In this document: piece by piece, positions 35,898-44,116 of the stretch
How positions within the stretch are numbered: position 1 is the first letter of the stretch
How the letters are laid out: every line of letters begins with the position of its first letter
Assembly (NCBI RefSeq): GCF_011752625.1
Contig: NZ_VWXD01000004.1
Span: 248,001-312,000, forward strand
DNA: 64,000 nucleotides
Origin: Candidatus Pantoea formicae
GTDB lineage: Bacteria; Pseudomonadota; Gammaproteobacteria; Enterobacterales; Enterobacteriaceae
Direction: 5' to 3'
Made by a program: the position numbers and the translations under genes
The notes under the pieces: model-generated
The model's database searches: none
Seen by the model: only the letters and a program-made list of their open reading frames with translations
What the model was told of the DNA's origin: nothing

Positions 35898-36392
35898 TTA
35901 CTGCTTAACCACACGAAGACCATTAATGTCTGCAACAATGCGAGCATTCAGTTCGCCGTCGTTGCTTTTCCAGAACTGCCAGAAAGCGCTGTTCTCACCA
36001 TCTGGGAAGGGCAGCGCAAGGCGCCAGACTTTTCCATCCAACGCCTGATACTCGGCCATCACGCCGATATAACGCGCTTCTGGCAGGCTTTTGGCACTCA
36101 GCGTTTTACTGAGCTGACCCGACATCAGGAAGAATTGCTGGTTATTGAGCAACGTACTGCCCAGTGCCGTGGCGGGCTGATTCTGCAGCGAATAAAAATC
36201 CGCGGACATGAACTCTGCATCCGAGGTGAGTAACATCACCCGCACTTTCAGTGGCGCCCCTGCGTTAATCTGAGGATGCGCCTGGAAATTCAGGTTATAA
36301 CGCGCCACCTTAGCCGGTTCGCTACTGCTGCATGCCACCAACGTCATGACCAGCAGCAACCAAAACCCTTGCTTTATTCGCCTCATGGCCAT
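35898..36392 (-). CDS. tssJ: T6SS outer-membrane lipoprotein TssJ
   Basis: 164 residues with a lipoprotein signal (lipobox LVAC, cysteine 21) and the TssJ beta-sandwich pattern (RYNLNFQAHPQINAGAPLKV, ADFYSLQNQ). TssJ is anchored in the outer membrane and holds the periplasmic end of TssM. It begins 25 bases after the upstream lipoprotein gene and runs into tssK with a three-base gap. Confidence 0.95.
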   Translation of the reverse strand: MAMRRIKQGFWLLLVMTLVACSSSEPAKVARYNLNFQAHPQINAGAPLKVRVMLLTSDAEFMSADFYSLQNQPATALGSTLLNNQQFFLMSGQLSKTLSAKSLPEARYIGVMAEYQALDGKVWRLALPFPDGENSAFWQFWKSNDGELNARIVADINGLRVVKQ

Positions 36393-36417
36393 TAATCAGC
36401 CCTCCCTGCTCAGCCGA

Positions 36418-36981
36418 TTAGTTGATGATCCACGTGCCGCTATTGGTGTTCTGGCAGGCTTTGCTATCACCATCGACAGAGACGCAGGTTTTTTTCTTAC
36501 TGGCTACACGTGCGCGACGTTTTGGCTGATCGGCTTTGATGGTTTGGTCATACAGTTCGCTTTTCACCACAGCGCGGAAGGGAACGTAGCCAATCAATTG
36601 ATTTGGCTTGGTGGTTTGCTCCGTCGCCTTGTTATCTTCTGCCTGAGGTTCATCCCCTTGCGGGATTTCTCCTAATGCCAGCCAGTTGTTTTCCACCTGA
36701 CCGATGACGGTATAAGTTTCACCACTCTGCAGTGTACTGACGACTTTGCCGCTGAAATCAGGGCGAGTCATGACCGAGGCAGGATAGAGCGCGCGATACG
36801 CCTCATTAACAGGGCTGAATTGCGCCGGAGGCTGGACAGCGAAGCGATGTGTAAAAGTCACACCTTCCACAGTGCTGCTGATCATCGTGTCATCCGTCAT
36901 CTTTGGTGGTGCCTTACAGCCCACCACAGCAAAAACAAACATCAAGCCCAGTGCGATACGAAGATTCACCATTTTGTTCAT
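36418..36981 (-). CDS. T6SS-locus lipoprotein with SH3-like region
   Basis: 187 residues from ATG 36981, which has GGAA nine bases upstream; an ATG at 36993 in the same frame is less well placed. The signal peptide ends in a lipobox (AVVGC, cysteine 22). The middle (VVSTLQSGETYTVIGQVENN then WLALGEIP, and IGYVPFRAV) follows an SH3-like pattern. The C-terminus is basic and holds two cysteines. It is the first gene of the structural operon. A peptidoglycan-binding or envelope-assembly role beside TssJ is plausible, but the family is not assigned. Confidence 0.75.
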   Translation of the reverse strand: MNKMVNLRIALGLMFVFAVVGCKAPPKMTDDTMISSTVEGVTFTHRFAVQPPAQFSPVNEAYRALYPASVMTRPDFSGKVVSTLQSGETYTVIGQVENNWLALGEIPQGDEPQAEDNKATEQTTKPNQLIGYVPFRAVVKSELYDQTIKADQPKRRARVASKKKTCVSVDGDSKACQNTNSGTWIIN

Positions 36982-37795
36982 GTTTAGTTCCATCGATGCT
37001 TAAAAAATGGCCAGCGGCCGGTTGTGAGCATGGCGAACTGAAGATGTAAGTCATCAAAAATCACATTTCAGTACCAGTTTAAAAAATAACCGCATTCACC
37101 GCGTGGTAAGACTACCGCAGGGAAAGTCAAATATTGATCAGTTTGTATAAAGTATTTTTAGCGCAACAGTGTTAATAACAAAGTCGGCAAGGAGATGCCA
37201 TTCCGTTACTAATTGATCAGAAATATGATCGGATCTTTGTAAGCGAAACGGTAAAGAACGATAATTACGTCTTCCTTTTATGACATCCATAGTCAGAAAA
37301 TCATCATGCCTGATGAGACTAAATCATTGACTGCAATTTCGGGGAAAAAGCATTGCGATATAAGATTAGTGGTTCGCAATGATTTTATTTTATTTATATC
37401 AATAAGATATGAATTGATGGTAGCGACATAGCTACCGCACGAGCGTGGTGCTACCATCCCGTTGGCGTAAAAACAATCAATCCATTGACAAGCTGAGCTG
37501 AAGTTTACATAACCCTGACAAAATTACAACGCAGCCGTAGTAGAGAAAATTAACTTTATCAAATCTTAATAAATACACTTATCACAAATCGGGTTGTTTT
37601 TTGTTCAAACACCTAAGAATAACCTTAGTAAACGTTTAATTGTGTGAATGGATGTTAACGAAACGCAAGATTTCGCTCTTTTGATCATTAAAAATAGTCA
37701 TAGATAAGATGGATCTGATTTTCAGCTTAAAACCATAAAAGCGAAGAAAGTGAGACCTGATAGTGGAATAAACCATGAGGCAGGAAAAAAGTGAT
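36982..37795. other. Long AT-rich intergenic region before the T6SS operon
   Basis: About 810 bases without a credible gene. The promoter of the first T6SS operon should lie in its left part, reading leftward. I found no convincing sigma-70 or sigma-54 promoter by eye. The only distinct structure is the inverted repeat at 37416-37458. High AT content and length suggest binding sites for silencers such as H-NS, which commonly control T6SS genes in enterobacteria; that is inference. Confidence 0.6.
37416..37458. repeat. Nested inverted repeat with three GGTAGC/GCTACC arms
   Basis: GATGGTAGC at 37416-37424 is the exact complement of GCTACCATC at 37450-37458. A third arm, GCTACC at 37431-37436, can also pair with the first across six bases. 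Two mutually exclusive hairpins are therefore possible. It lies in the untranscribed-looking gap between the T6SS operon and yjjG. Confidence 0.7.
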
Positions 37796-37833
37796 AAAAA
37801 AAACCAGACTTGCCGTGTAAGTCTGGTTTTTTT
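37796..37833 (-). terminator. Strong intrinsic terminator after yjjG
   Basis: An eight-base stem, CCAGACTT and AAGTCTGG, with a seven-base loop is flanked by A runs on one side and T runs on the other. On the minus strand it follows the yjjG stop codon by 25 bases. The flanking A and T runs would let it work in both directions. Confidence 0.9.
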
Positions 37834-37858
37834 ACTTTTTAAACAGGCGCAGGGATTG

Positions 37859-38539
37859 TTAAGAGATAAGAATGGATTCAAGCTCAGCCAAGGTTTTGAC
37901 CCGCCAGGTAGGGGTAATTTTTTCTGGCAATGGGCGCGTACCGTGATCAATCCAGCAGGTTTTCAATCCCGCATTGATACCGCCAAGAATGTCAGATTCT
38001 GGCGTATCGCCAACCATCAGAACACGATTGCGATCCGGGTTGCCCAGCAATTGCAGCGTATGCTCAAAAATCGCCACATCTGGCTTCGGCACCCCCACCT
38101 GTTCAGAGATCACCAGTTCATCAAAGAAGTCACGGAAACCCGTTCGTTCCAGACGCGCCTGCTGCAAAGCGGTGAAGCCGTTGGTGATGATGGCGATCTT
38201 CACTTTACCCTTCAGCGCGTTGAGCAACTCAGCTGCGCCGTCGAGTGGCAAACAAATCTCGGCCATCGCACTGAGGAAATCGCTGTTCAGCACTTCAGGC
38301 GCGACGCTGAGTTTCTCACCCCATAGGGTGAAACGACGCGTTTGCAACTGTAAGGCTGAGATGGTGCCGTTCTGATAATCGATCCACAGCGGTTTGTTGA
38401 TCGCCTGATAATCGGCGTAATCTTGATCGCTGAAATGCACGTCATAGCTGGCAAACATACGCTGCAAACCGGCGTAGGCGTCAAAATGAAAAAGTGTGTC
38501 ATCTGCATCAAACAGGATGCAGTCCCAGTCATTTAACAT
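37859..38539 (-). CDS. yjjG: Pyrimidine 5'-nucleotidase YjjG (HAD family)
   Basis: 226 residues of the HAD superfamily. Motif I is [15 protein letters not shown] with the two catalytic aspartates. Motif II is [10 protein letters not shown], the conserved lysine region is [15 protein letters not shown], and motif III is [16 protein letters not shown]. coli YjjG dephosphorylates UMP, dUMP and dTMP and helps remove non-canonical pyrimidine nucleotides. The neighbours rimI, holD and rsmC are in the same order as in E. coli. It lies 11 bases after rimI. Confidence 0.95.
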   Translation of the reverse strand: MLNDWDCILFDADDTLFHFDAYAGLQRMFASYDVHFSDQDYADYQAINKPLWIDYQNGTISALQLQTRRFTLWGEKLSVAPEVLNSDFLSAMAEICLPLDGAAELLNALKGKVKIAIITNGFTALQQARLERTGFRDFFDELVISEQVGVPKPDVAIFEHTLQLLGNPDRNRVLMVGDTPESDILGGINAGLKTCWIDHGTRPLPEKITPTWRVKTLAELESILIS

Positions 38540-38550
38540 AGTGTCCCTTC

Positions 38551-38991
38551 TTACAGAGTTAGCGCCATGATGATGGCATCTTCACGCCCGTTGGCAGTGG
38601 GATAGTAGTTGGGCCGTACGCTGACCTGATGAAAATCGAGCTGTTCATACAGGGCAATTGCCGGGTGATTAGAAGCTCGCACTTCCAGCCACATCGTCAT
38701 CACGTCTCGCGTTTCCAGTTCGGCAATCAAATGCTGCAATAACTGGCGTGCGTACCCCCGACGCTGAAAGTCGGGATCTATCGCAATGTTGAACAGTGAT
38801 GCCTCATCCAATACCACTTGGGTAATGGCGAATCCTGCCAGCTTACCCTCGGCTTCCAGGCGAAGATTAACAAAACGTTCGCCCTGGTTGCTGTTGAAGG
38901 TCTGCTCGCTCCAGGGAAAGGCATGCGCCCGGCGCTCAATTGCCAGCAGTTGCGGCTGGTCTTCAGGGGTGACTAAAGAGATGGCTGTCAT
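38551..38991 (-). CDS. rimI: Ribosomal protein S18 N-acetyltransferase RimI
   Basis: 146 residues from ATG 38991; an upstream extension to 39033 lies within holD. The GNAT fold shows the acetyl-CoA loop [13 protein letters not shown] and the C-terminal [15 protein letters not shown] typical of RimI. It acetylates the N-terminal alanine of ribosomal protein S18. It overlaps the 3' end of holD by 29 bases, as in E. coli. Confidence 0.95.
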   Translation of the reverse strand: MTAISLVTPEDQPQLLAIERRAHAFPWSEQTFNSNQGERFVNLRLEAEGKLAGFAITQVVLDEASLFNIAIDPDFQRRGYARQLLQHLIAELETRDVMTMWLEVRASNHPAIALYEQLDFHQVSVRPNYYPTANGREDAIIMALTL

Positions 38992-39373
38992 GATTACACA
39001 TCTGTTGCCACAGGGCGCGTTTGGCGGCGCCACTGCTGATCAATTCGTTGAAAACGGCAGTGTTGAAGGTGATGCCGTTAAAGGGATATTCGCTCTTTAC
39101 GCCCATCAGCCAGCCCGCACAATCGACCTGCTCAGGTAGCATCGGCAATTGTTCTGGCGTCAGCGTCATGACTTGCGCAGGCTGAATATTCAGCGCGTGC
39201 AGTACATCGCGAATCAAGGGTTCCTGCAGCGTCGGCGCATGTTCAGCCACCATGACCAGACGTGTGCCGGGCAAAAGCGTGACGGCAATTTCGCCCTGCA
39301 GCACGCGTGGACGCCGCAATTGATACTGCGTAATCCCTATTTGCTGTAGAAGCCAGTCGCGCCTTGTGCTCAT
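38963..39373 (-). CDS. holD: DNA polymerase III psi subunit HolD
   Basis: 136 residues from ATG 39373, reading MSTRRDWLLQQIGITQYQLR, the typical HolD opening. The psi subunit bridges the clamp loader and, through chi, single-strand DNA-binding protein. The gene is divergent from rsmC with a 106-base gap between starts and overlaps rimI at its 3' end. The start at 39445 is rejected because that part has no family similarity. Confidence 0.93.
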   Translation of the reverse strand: MSTRRDWLLQQIGITQYQLRRPRVLQGEIAVTLLPGTRLVMVAEHAPTLQEPLIRDVLHALNIQPAQVMTLTPEQLPMLPEQVDCAGWLMGVKSEYPFNGITFNTAVFNELISSGAAKRALWQQMCNHDSHLFSHP

Positions 39374-39479
39374 GCTATTACCCGTTATGCTGCCAGAATG
39401 CGACGCTATGCTAGCAAACCCATCGAACATGCGCCAACAAAGCACTATAATCCCCGCTCTGATTTAACAGGAGCGTTCC

Positions 39480-40514
39480 ATGTCTGCTTTTACCCCGGCC
39501 AGCGAAGTGATTCTGCGCCACAGTGATGAATTTACCGCCCGCCATGTTTTGTTTGCTGGCGACCTGCAGGATGACCTGCCCGCCCAGCTGGAAACCGCCT
39601 CTACGCGCGTGCATACCCAGCAGTACCATCACTGGCAGAACCTGAGCCGTCGCCTCGGTGAACGAGCGGTTTACAGCATGGTGGCAACCGCCGCCGATGT
39701 TGAAGGATGCGATACGCTGGTTTATTTCTGGTCGAAGAACAAGCCAGAAGCGCAGTTCCAACTGCAAAACCTGCTGTCTCTGATGCCGGTCGGCTGCGAT
39801 ATCTTCGTGGTCGGTGAAAACCGCAGCGGTGTGCGCAGTGCTGAAGGCATGCTGGAAGAGTGGGCGAAGCTGGAAAAAGTCGACAGTGCGCGTCGTTGTG
39901 GGCTCTATCATGGTCGTCTGGATACGCAGCCAACCTTTGATGCCAGCAGCTACGGCAACACTTACATGATCGAGCACCTCACTATCCACACGCTGCCGGG
40001 CGTCTTCAGCCGCGATGGGCTGGATATTGGCAGCGATCTGCTGCTCTCCACGCTGGAGCCGCACTTCCGTGGCAAAGTCTTGGATATCGGCTGTGGTAGC
40101 GGCGTGCTGGCCACCGTGATGGCACAAATCTCCCCACGCATACGTTTGTGGCTGTGTGATGTGCATGCAGCGGCCATCGAAGCCAGTAAACTGACGCTGG
40201 CCGCCAACGAGCTGGAAGGTGAAGTGTTCGCCAGTAACGTCTTCTCGGATGTCACCGGCCGTTTCGATATGATCATCTCGAACCCACCGTTCCATGATGG
40301 CCTGCAAACCAGCCTCGATGCGGCCAACACGCTGATTCGTGGTGCCTTGAAGCATCTGAACAGTGGCGGGGAGTTACGTATTGTGGCTAACGCCTTCCTG
40401 CCTTATCCGCAGATTCTGGATGAAACCTTCGGTAACCACGAAGTGCTGGCACAGACCGGACGCTTTAAGGTCTACCGTGCGGTGTACGGTCGTGGCACCA
40501 AAACGCGTAAATAA
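39480..40514 (+). CDS. rsmC: 16S rRNA m2G1207 methyltransferase RsmC
   Basis: 344 residues, two more than in E. coli. It has an N-terminal degenerate methyltransferase domain and a C-terminal active one with the SAM-binding motif [14 protein letters not shown] and the catalytic ISNPPFHDG (N-P-P-F, typical of N2-guanine methylation). It modifies G1207 in the 30S subunit. GGAG lies upstream of the ATG. The divergent holD neighbour matches E. coli. Confidence 0.96.
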   Translation: MSAFTPASEVILRHSDEFTARHVLFAGDLQDDLPAQLETASTRVHTQQYHHWQNLSRRLGERAVYSMVATAADVEGCDTLVYFWSKNKPEAQFQLQNLLSLMPVGCDIFVVGENRSGVRSAEGMLEEWAKLEKVDSARRCGLYHGRLDTQPTFDASSYGNTYMIEHLTIHTLPGVFSRDGLDIGSDLLLSTLEPHFRGKVLDIGCGSGVLATVMAQISPRIRLWLCDVHAAAIEASKLTLAANELEGEVFASNVFSDVTGRFDMIISNPPFHDGLQTSLDAANTLIRGALKHLNSGGELRIVANAFLPYPQILDETFGNHEVLAQTGRFKVYRAVYGRGTKTRK

Positions 40515-40585
40515 CGCGTTCTGATCTTCCCGACGGTGAAAATGTTGTTTTTTGCAGCAATCGTTTCATCGTCGTGAAATATGTA

Positions 40586-40613
40586 TTGACGCAATGAGTA
40601 AAATCTCTAGAAT
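40586..40613 (+). promoter_or_regulatory. Sigma-70 promoter of the tRNA-Leu operon
   Basis: A -35 box TTGACG and a -10 box TAGAAT are separated by 16 bases. The GC-rich sequence GCGCCTCC follows the -10 box, as in stable RNA promoters under stringent control. The first tRNA begins 43 bases after the -10 box. Confidence 0.85.
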
Positions 40614-40655
40614 GCGCCTCCGTGGTTAGCAATACTTTAGAGTGTTGCAGGGTAC

Positions 40656-40742
40656 GCGACGGTGGCGGAATTGGTAGACGCGCTAGCTTCAGGTGTTAGT
40701 GTCCTTACGGACGTGAGGGTTCAAGTCCCTCCCCTCGCACCA
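40656..40742 (+). tRNA. leuQ: tRNA-Leu (CAG), copy 1
   Basis: 87 bases including encoded CCA. Anticodon loop GCTTCAGGT gives CAG. The long variable arm and T-loop TTCAAGT are standard for tRNA-Leu. The acceptor stem is GCGACGG against CCCTCGC, with one C:C mismatch at position 5:68. The copy name follows E. coli gene order and is only a convention. Confidence 0.97.
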
Positions 40743-40772
40743 ATAATCACAAAGTTTATATCATAGCACTGA

Positions 40773-40859
40773 GCGATGGTGGCGGAATTGGTAGACGCGC
40801 TAGCTTCAGGTGTTAGTGTTCTTACGGACGTGAGGGTTCAAGTCCCTCCCTTCGCACCA
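40773..40859 (+). tRNA. leuP: tRNA-Leu (CAG), copy 2
   Basis: 87 bases including encoded CCA, 30 bases after copy 1. It differs from copy 1 in the acceptor stem (GCGATGG against CCTTCGC, with a T:T mismatch at 5:68) and at one position in the variable arm (GTTCTTAC for GTCCTTAC). Same anticodon CAG. Confidence 0.97.
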
Positions 40860-40893
40860 ATGCGATGGTATAAACCAGAAAAGACAACACAAT

Positions 40894-40980
40894 GCGATGG
40901 TGGCGGAATTGGTAGACGCGCTAGCTTCAGGTGTTAGTGTTCTTACGGACGTGAGGGTTCAAGTCCCTCCCTTCGCACCA
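40894..40980 (+). tRNA. leuV: tRNA-Leu (CAG), copy 3
   Basis: 87 bases including encoded CCA, identical to copy 2 and 34 bases after it. The spacer repeats part of a tRNA 5' end (TGCGATGGT at 40861-40869), which suggests the array grew by unequal duplication. No clear terminator hairpin with a T run follows. Confidence 0.97.
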
Positions 40981-41081
40981 CGTTGTCTTACCTTCTTGGC
41001 AGTAAAATCCCCAAATCTAGTAATTTGAAGATATCACGCACGTGGCGTGATGTTGTCGTTTCTGCCGTTCAGCAAACCCCA

Positions 41082-41366
41082 TCAAACGATATGGAAATTG
41101 ACCGTGATGGCGGCAGCACCGCCCGCGAGTGCCAGGCATGAAGGGAGCAGCAAATAGTGACGCAGTCGATGATGGAACAACATCACTATGGTGAGCAACA
41201 GCGCTACTATCATCACCACACGCCATTGGCTAAAACTCGGTTCCCACAGCGCAAAAATCGGCAATGCTGCGCAAGGAAGTAACACCCCCCAACCGCTGTC
41301 CAGCCGCTTACCCATCATCCAGCTCACGCCCCATAAGCCGCAGGCAGCCATCATCGCCATGATCAT
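41082..41366 (-). CDS. DUF1435 small membrane protein (YjjZ-like)
   Basis: 94 residues with three hydrophobic segments (about 22-42, 48-66 and 70-90), no charged core and no catalytic motif. Position next to the tRNA-Leu operon and near fhuF corresponds to yjjZ in E. coli, a DUF1435 protein of unknown function. GAGGG lies seven bases before the ATG at 41366; in-frame ATG codons at residues 3 and 5 are alternatives. Confidence 0.65.
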   Translation of the reverse strand: MIMAMMAACGLWGVSWMMGKRLDSGWGVLLPCAALPIFALWEPSFSQWRVVMIVALLLTIVMLFHHRLRHYLLLPSCLALAGGAAAITVNFHIV

Positions 41367-41394
41367 CGCGTAACCCTCAAATGATAAATATTCG

Positions 41395-41412
41395 TATTAT
41401 CATATGATAATA
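41395..41412. promoter_or_regulatory. 18-bp perfect palindrome between divergent genes
   Basis: TATTATCATATGATAATA is a perfect palindrome 29 bases in front of the DUF1435 start and 183 bases before the cyclase start. It contains GATAAT and ATTATC hexamers, the building blocks of Fur sites, but in an unusual divergent arrangement. A Fur-related or other dimeric repressor operator is possible. Confidence 0.5.
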
Positions 41413-41595
41413 TTTCTCATCTTGCAGCGAATTTTTTCTTATAAGTCACGCGGGATGACAGATTTACTCAAAAATGCTAGATTGCCGCCGATAACTATTT
41501 TGAAAACACAACAATAACGTGCTCACTATCCGGTTTAGGGGATTAATTCCCTCGGGTAGCGCTTTGATATTTCAGGGCTGTCACGAGTAATAATA

Positions 41596-42690
41596 ATGAA
41601 ATTACAATCTTATGATGAGTTGAAACACAGCAAATATCGGCTCTCGCTGATGCTCTTTTTGTTTTTAAATGTCGCCGTTTCGCTTTTTTGTCTGTTACCG
41701 TTTTTAGGCGCAGATAGCCCAGTAAGTTCGCTCCCCGTGGGGTTGGTTGCGGCTTTCAGCCTGACTTTGCTCACCCTTTGTTTAGTCATGCCTAAACAAA
41801 AATTCCCGCTATTAAATCCTGTCGCGCTGATATTAGGTGCATTATGGGCGTGGCACATTAACCACAGATACCATCTGGTTTTCTATTTTGATGGCAGCTT
41901 TTTAATAATCAGCCTGTTAAGCGTATTCTTTATCAGTGCTATTGCGCTTAGTGATTATTTGATTGCATTCTGTTTACACATAACGCCCCCCGTATTAACC
42001 GTACTGTTATTAGATGATGGGCAGCATTTAATGATGATTATATTCACCATTACCCTGCCCTTAATCGGTTTTTCTCTGCATCATTTAATGCGCCGTCGCT
42101 TTGATTCCTTTACACGTCGTTTAGTGAGCCAACTCTATGAAGAAAAAGAGAGTTTCAGTGATTTAAGCATGCTTGATCCGTTAACCGGTTTGTATAACCG
42201 ACGCGGGCTGAAAAACCGACTGGATAACATTCTGGAAAATCATGCGGGCAGCCATTATGTGCTGCTGCTCGATATCGATCACTTCAAAGCCTACAACGAC
42301 AATTACGGTCATGCGATGGGCGATCAGGCACTGGCACGCGTCTCAGTGGCGATTCGTGATGCCGTGCGTTCACGCGATGTCGTGACACGTTATGGCGGTG
42401 AAGAGTTTCTGGTGCTGATGACGAACGTCAACGCCTCAATTGCTATGAAACTCGCCGAGCGCATTCGCCAATATGTGGTGGATTTGGAGATCCCGCATCG
42501 CTTCAATGAAAAAGTCTCCACCCATGTCACCATCAGCGCTGGTATCGCGCCGATTTTTGCTGACGACTTCGATCAGGCAGTTTCAAATGCAGACCGCGCA
42601 CTCTATGTGGCTAAAAATCAGGGACGTAACACCATTCTGGCGTGGGAAGATTTACCGAAACTGACGCAGGTGAGCAACGATTTGATTTGA
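41596..42690 (+). CDS. Membrane-bound diguanylate cyclase (GGEEF)
   Basis: 364 residues. The first 165 residues hold about six hydrophobic helices. The GGDEF domain (about 190-350) has an intact GGEEF active site at 267-271, the metal-binding LLDIDHFKAYNDNYGH, and an RSRD inhibitory site at 258-261 placed five residues before the active site. It should make cyclic di-GMP from two GTP with product inhibition. The sensor part resembles small membrane sensory domains but I cannot assign the type. The gene sits between the yjjZ-like gene and fhuF, where E. coli has no cyclase. Confidence 0.92.
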   Translation: MKLQSYDELKHSKYRLSLMLFLFLNVAVSLFCLLPFLGADSPVSSLPVGLVAAFSLTLLTLCLVMPKQKFPLLNPVALILGALWAWHINHRYHLVFYFDGSFLIISLLSVFFISAIALSDYLIAFCLHITPPVLTVLLLDDGQHLMMIIFTITLPLIGFSLHHLMRRRFDSFTRRLVSQLYEEKESFSDLSMLDPLTGLYNRRGLKNRLDNILENHAGSHYVLLLDIDHFKAYNDNYGHAMGDQALARVSVAIRDAVRSRDVVTRYGGEEFLVLMTNVNASIAMKLAERIRQYVVDLEIPHRFNEKVSTHVTISAGIAPIFADDFDQAVSNADRALYVAKNQGRNTILAWEDLPKLTQVSNDLI

Positions 42691-42711
42691 GGTGATCTTG
42701 TCCAGAAAGAC

Positions 42712-42730
42712 AGTAACGATTATCATTTTC
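42712..42730 (+). promoter_or_regulatory. Fur-box-like site upstream of fhuF
   Basis: AGTAACGATTATCATTTTC matches 14 of 19 positions of the Fur consensus GATAATGATAATCATTATC. It ends 31 bases before the fhuF start codon. fhuF is Fur-repressed in E. coli, so iron-dependent repression is expected here. Confidence 0.7.
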
Positions 42731-42761
42731 TCCTCGATTACCGTTATCACTCAGGATCGGC

Positions 42762-43556
42762 ATGCCCATCATCACACATCAGGATCATCGCTATAGCGAG
42801 CATCCACTGATCTTTATGCAGAGCGATCGCAATTTAGCGAGCGCGCTGGAAGATCTGATGCGTGATCAACGCAGTTATATGCTGGACAACGTCAAGCTGG
42901 GGCAATCCGCCCCGGCAGGCACACTGACGCTGTCCGAGTGGTCAAAACCGGTTCACTACCGCCGTCTGACACAGCGTTACAGCGACCATCTCTATCGCAA
43001 TCACCCTGATGCGCAGCAGGAAGCCAAGCCGCTCCAATCGCTGTGGGCACAGTGGTATTTCGGTTTATTGTTGCCCCCACTGATGCTGATGTTGCTGCAA
43101 GAACCCCGTGCGCTGAAGTGCACGCCACCGCTGATTCATGTGGAATTCCATGAAAATGGCCACCCTTGCGCCTTCTGGATTGATGTGCAGGAAGATGAAG
43201 AGGCACGCTACCTCAGTGCTCAACAACGTTTCGATCGCTTGATCCAGCAATGCCTGATTCCTGCTGTGAATGGCATGACGCAACACGGCGATATCAACGC
43301 AAAACTCATCTGGAACAACATGGGCTTTTCGTTTTACTGGTTCCTCGGTGAGTTAAAAAGTCAGCTATCTGAAGCCCTTGTCACGCAATTGGAACAGGCA
43401 CTGTTCTTTACCCAAACCCTACTGGATGGCAGCGATAACCCCCTGTATCGCACCATGATCCCGCGTAACGGCGAGATGGAACGCCGCAGTTGCTGCCAGC
43501 GTTACCGTATCCCGGACGTTGAACGCTGCGGTAACTGCACGTTAAAAGTGGTGTAA
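42762..43556 (+). CDS. fhuF: Siderophore-iron reductase FhuF
   Basis: 264 residues. The C-terminus carries the FhuF [2Fe-2S] signature CC-x10-C-x2-C (RSCCQRYRIPDVERCGNC). FhuF is a cytosolic, membrane-associated protein that reduces ferric iron in hydroxamate siderophores such as ferrioxamine and ferrichrome. AGGA lies upstream of the ATG, and a Fur-box-like sequence lies just before that. It is transcribed in the same direction as the cyclase, 71 bases downstream of it. Confidence 0.93.
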   Translation: MPIITHQDHRYSEHPLIFMQSDRNLASALEDLMRDQRSYMLDNVKLGQSAPAGTLTLSEWSKPVHYRRLTQRYSDHLYRNHPDAQQEAKPLQSLWAQWYFGLLLPPLMLMLLQEPRALKCTPPLIHVEFHENGHPCAFWIDVQEDEEARYLSAQQRFDRLIQQCLIPAVNGMTQHGDINAKLIWNNMGFSFYWFLGELKSQLSEALVTQLEQALFFTQTLLDGSDNPLYRTMIPRNGEMERRSCCQRYRIPDVERCGNCTLKVV

Positions 43557-43651
43557 CCCCCGCGCATTCTGTTACAGATTCTCTTTTTATCTCGTTTACA
43601 CTTTTCCGCCCTTATGGCAGCTTTTAGGCTCTGTTTTTGCCGGAGAAAAAA

Positions 43652-44116
43652 ATGAGCCTGGAGTCGGTACGGCACTTCTTTGCCGAATATGCACCGGATA
43701 TCGATATCATCGAGATGCCAGAAAGCACCGCCACGGTAGAACTGGCCGCCCGCGTGCATGGCGTCACACCGGGGCAAATCGCCAAGACACTGTCGTTAAA
43801 AGTGAAGGATGCCATTGTGCTGATTGTCACGCGGGGTGATGCCCGCCTCGACAACCGCAAGCTGAAAGCCGCACTGGGTGCCAAAGCTCGCATGCTAAGC
43901 GTGGATGAGGTGGTGAACTGGACCGGTCATCCGGTTGGTGGCGTCTGTCCGTTTGGGTTAGAAAATCCGCTGACCGTTTATTGTGATATCACACTGCGTA
44001 ATTTTGATGAGGTATTGCCGGCTGCGGGTTCGATTCACAGCGCGGTACGCATTTCGCCGCAGCGGATGGCAGATCTCACTGCAGCGAAATGGGTTGATGT
44101 TTGCGAAGCGCTTTAA
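43652..44116 (+). CDS. YbaK/EbsC-family aminoacyl-tRNA deacylase
   Basis: 154 residues from ATG 43652 (GGAG upstream). The YbaK/ProX fold shows in AKTLSLKVKDAIVLIVTRGD, the lysine-containing core, and GHPVGGVCPFGLENPLTVYC. Such proteins remove wrong amino acids from tRNA or act on related aminoacyl-nucleotides. The short stand-alone form resembles YeaK or ProXp rather than YbaK; the exact substrate cannot be read from sequence. It converges with the transporter gene and overlaps its end by four bases. Confidence 0.85.
   Translation: MSLESVRHFFAEYAPDIDIIEMPESTATVELAARVHGVTPGQIAKTLSLKVKDAIVLIVTRGDARLDNRKLKAALGAKARMLSVDEVVNWTGHPVGGVCPFGLENPLTVYCDITLRNFDEVLPAAGSIHSAVRISPQRMADLTAAKWVDVCEAL

Noticed and set aside
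37176..37200. Sigma-54-like sequence on the minus strand, TGGCATCTCCTTGCC, upstream of the T6SS operon
   Set aside because: The GG to GC distance is nine bases instead of ten, and the -24 element is imperfect. Sigma-54 promoters tolerate no such spacing change.
37636..37950. 104-codon minus-strand ORF across the yjjG 3' end
   Set aside because: It runs through the strong terminator hairpin and overlaps yjjG in another frame, so it is not a gene.
40656..40980. tRNA-Leu array as an integration site for a genomic island
   Set aside because: No integrase gene and no repeated tRNA 3' end lie nearby, and the flanking genes keep the order expected for an undisturbed chromosome.
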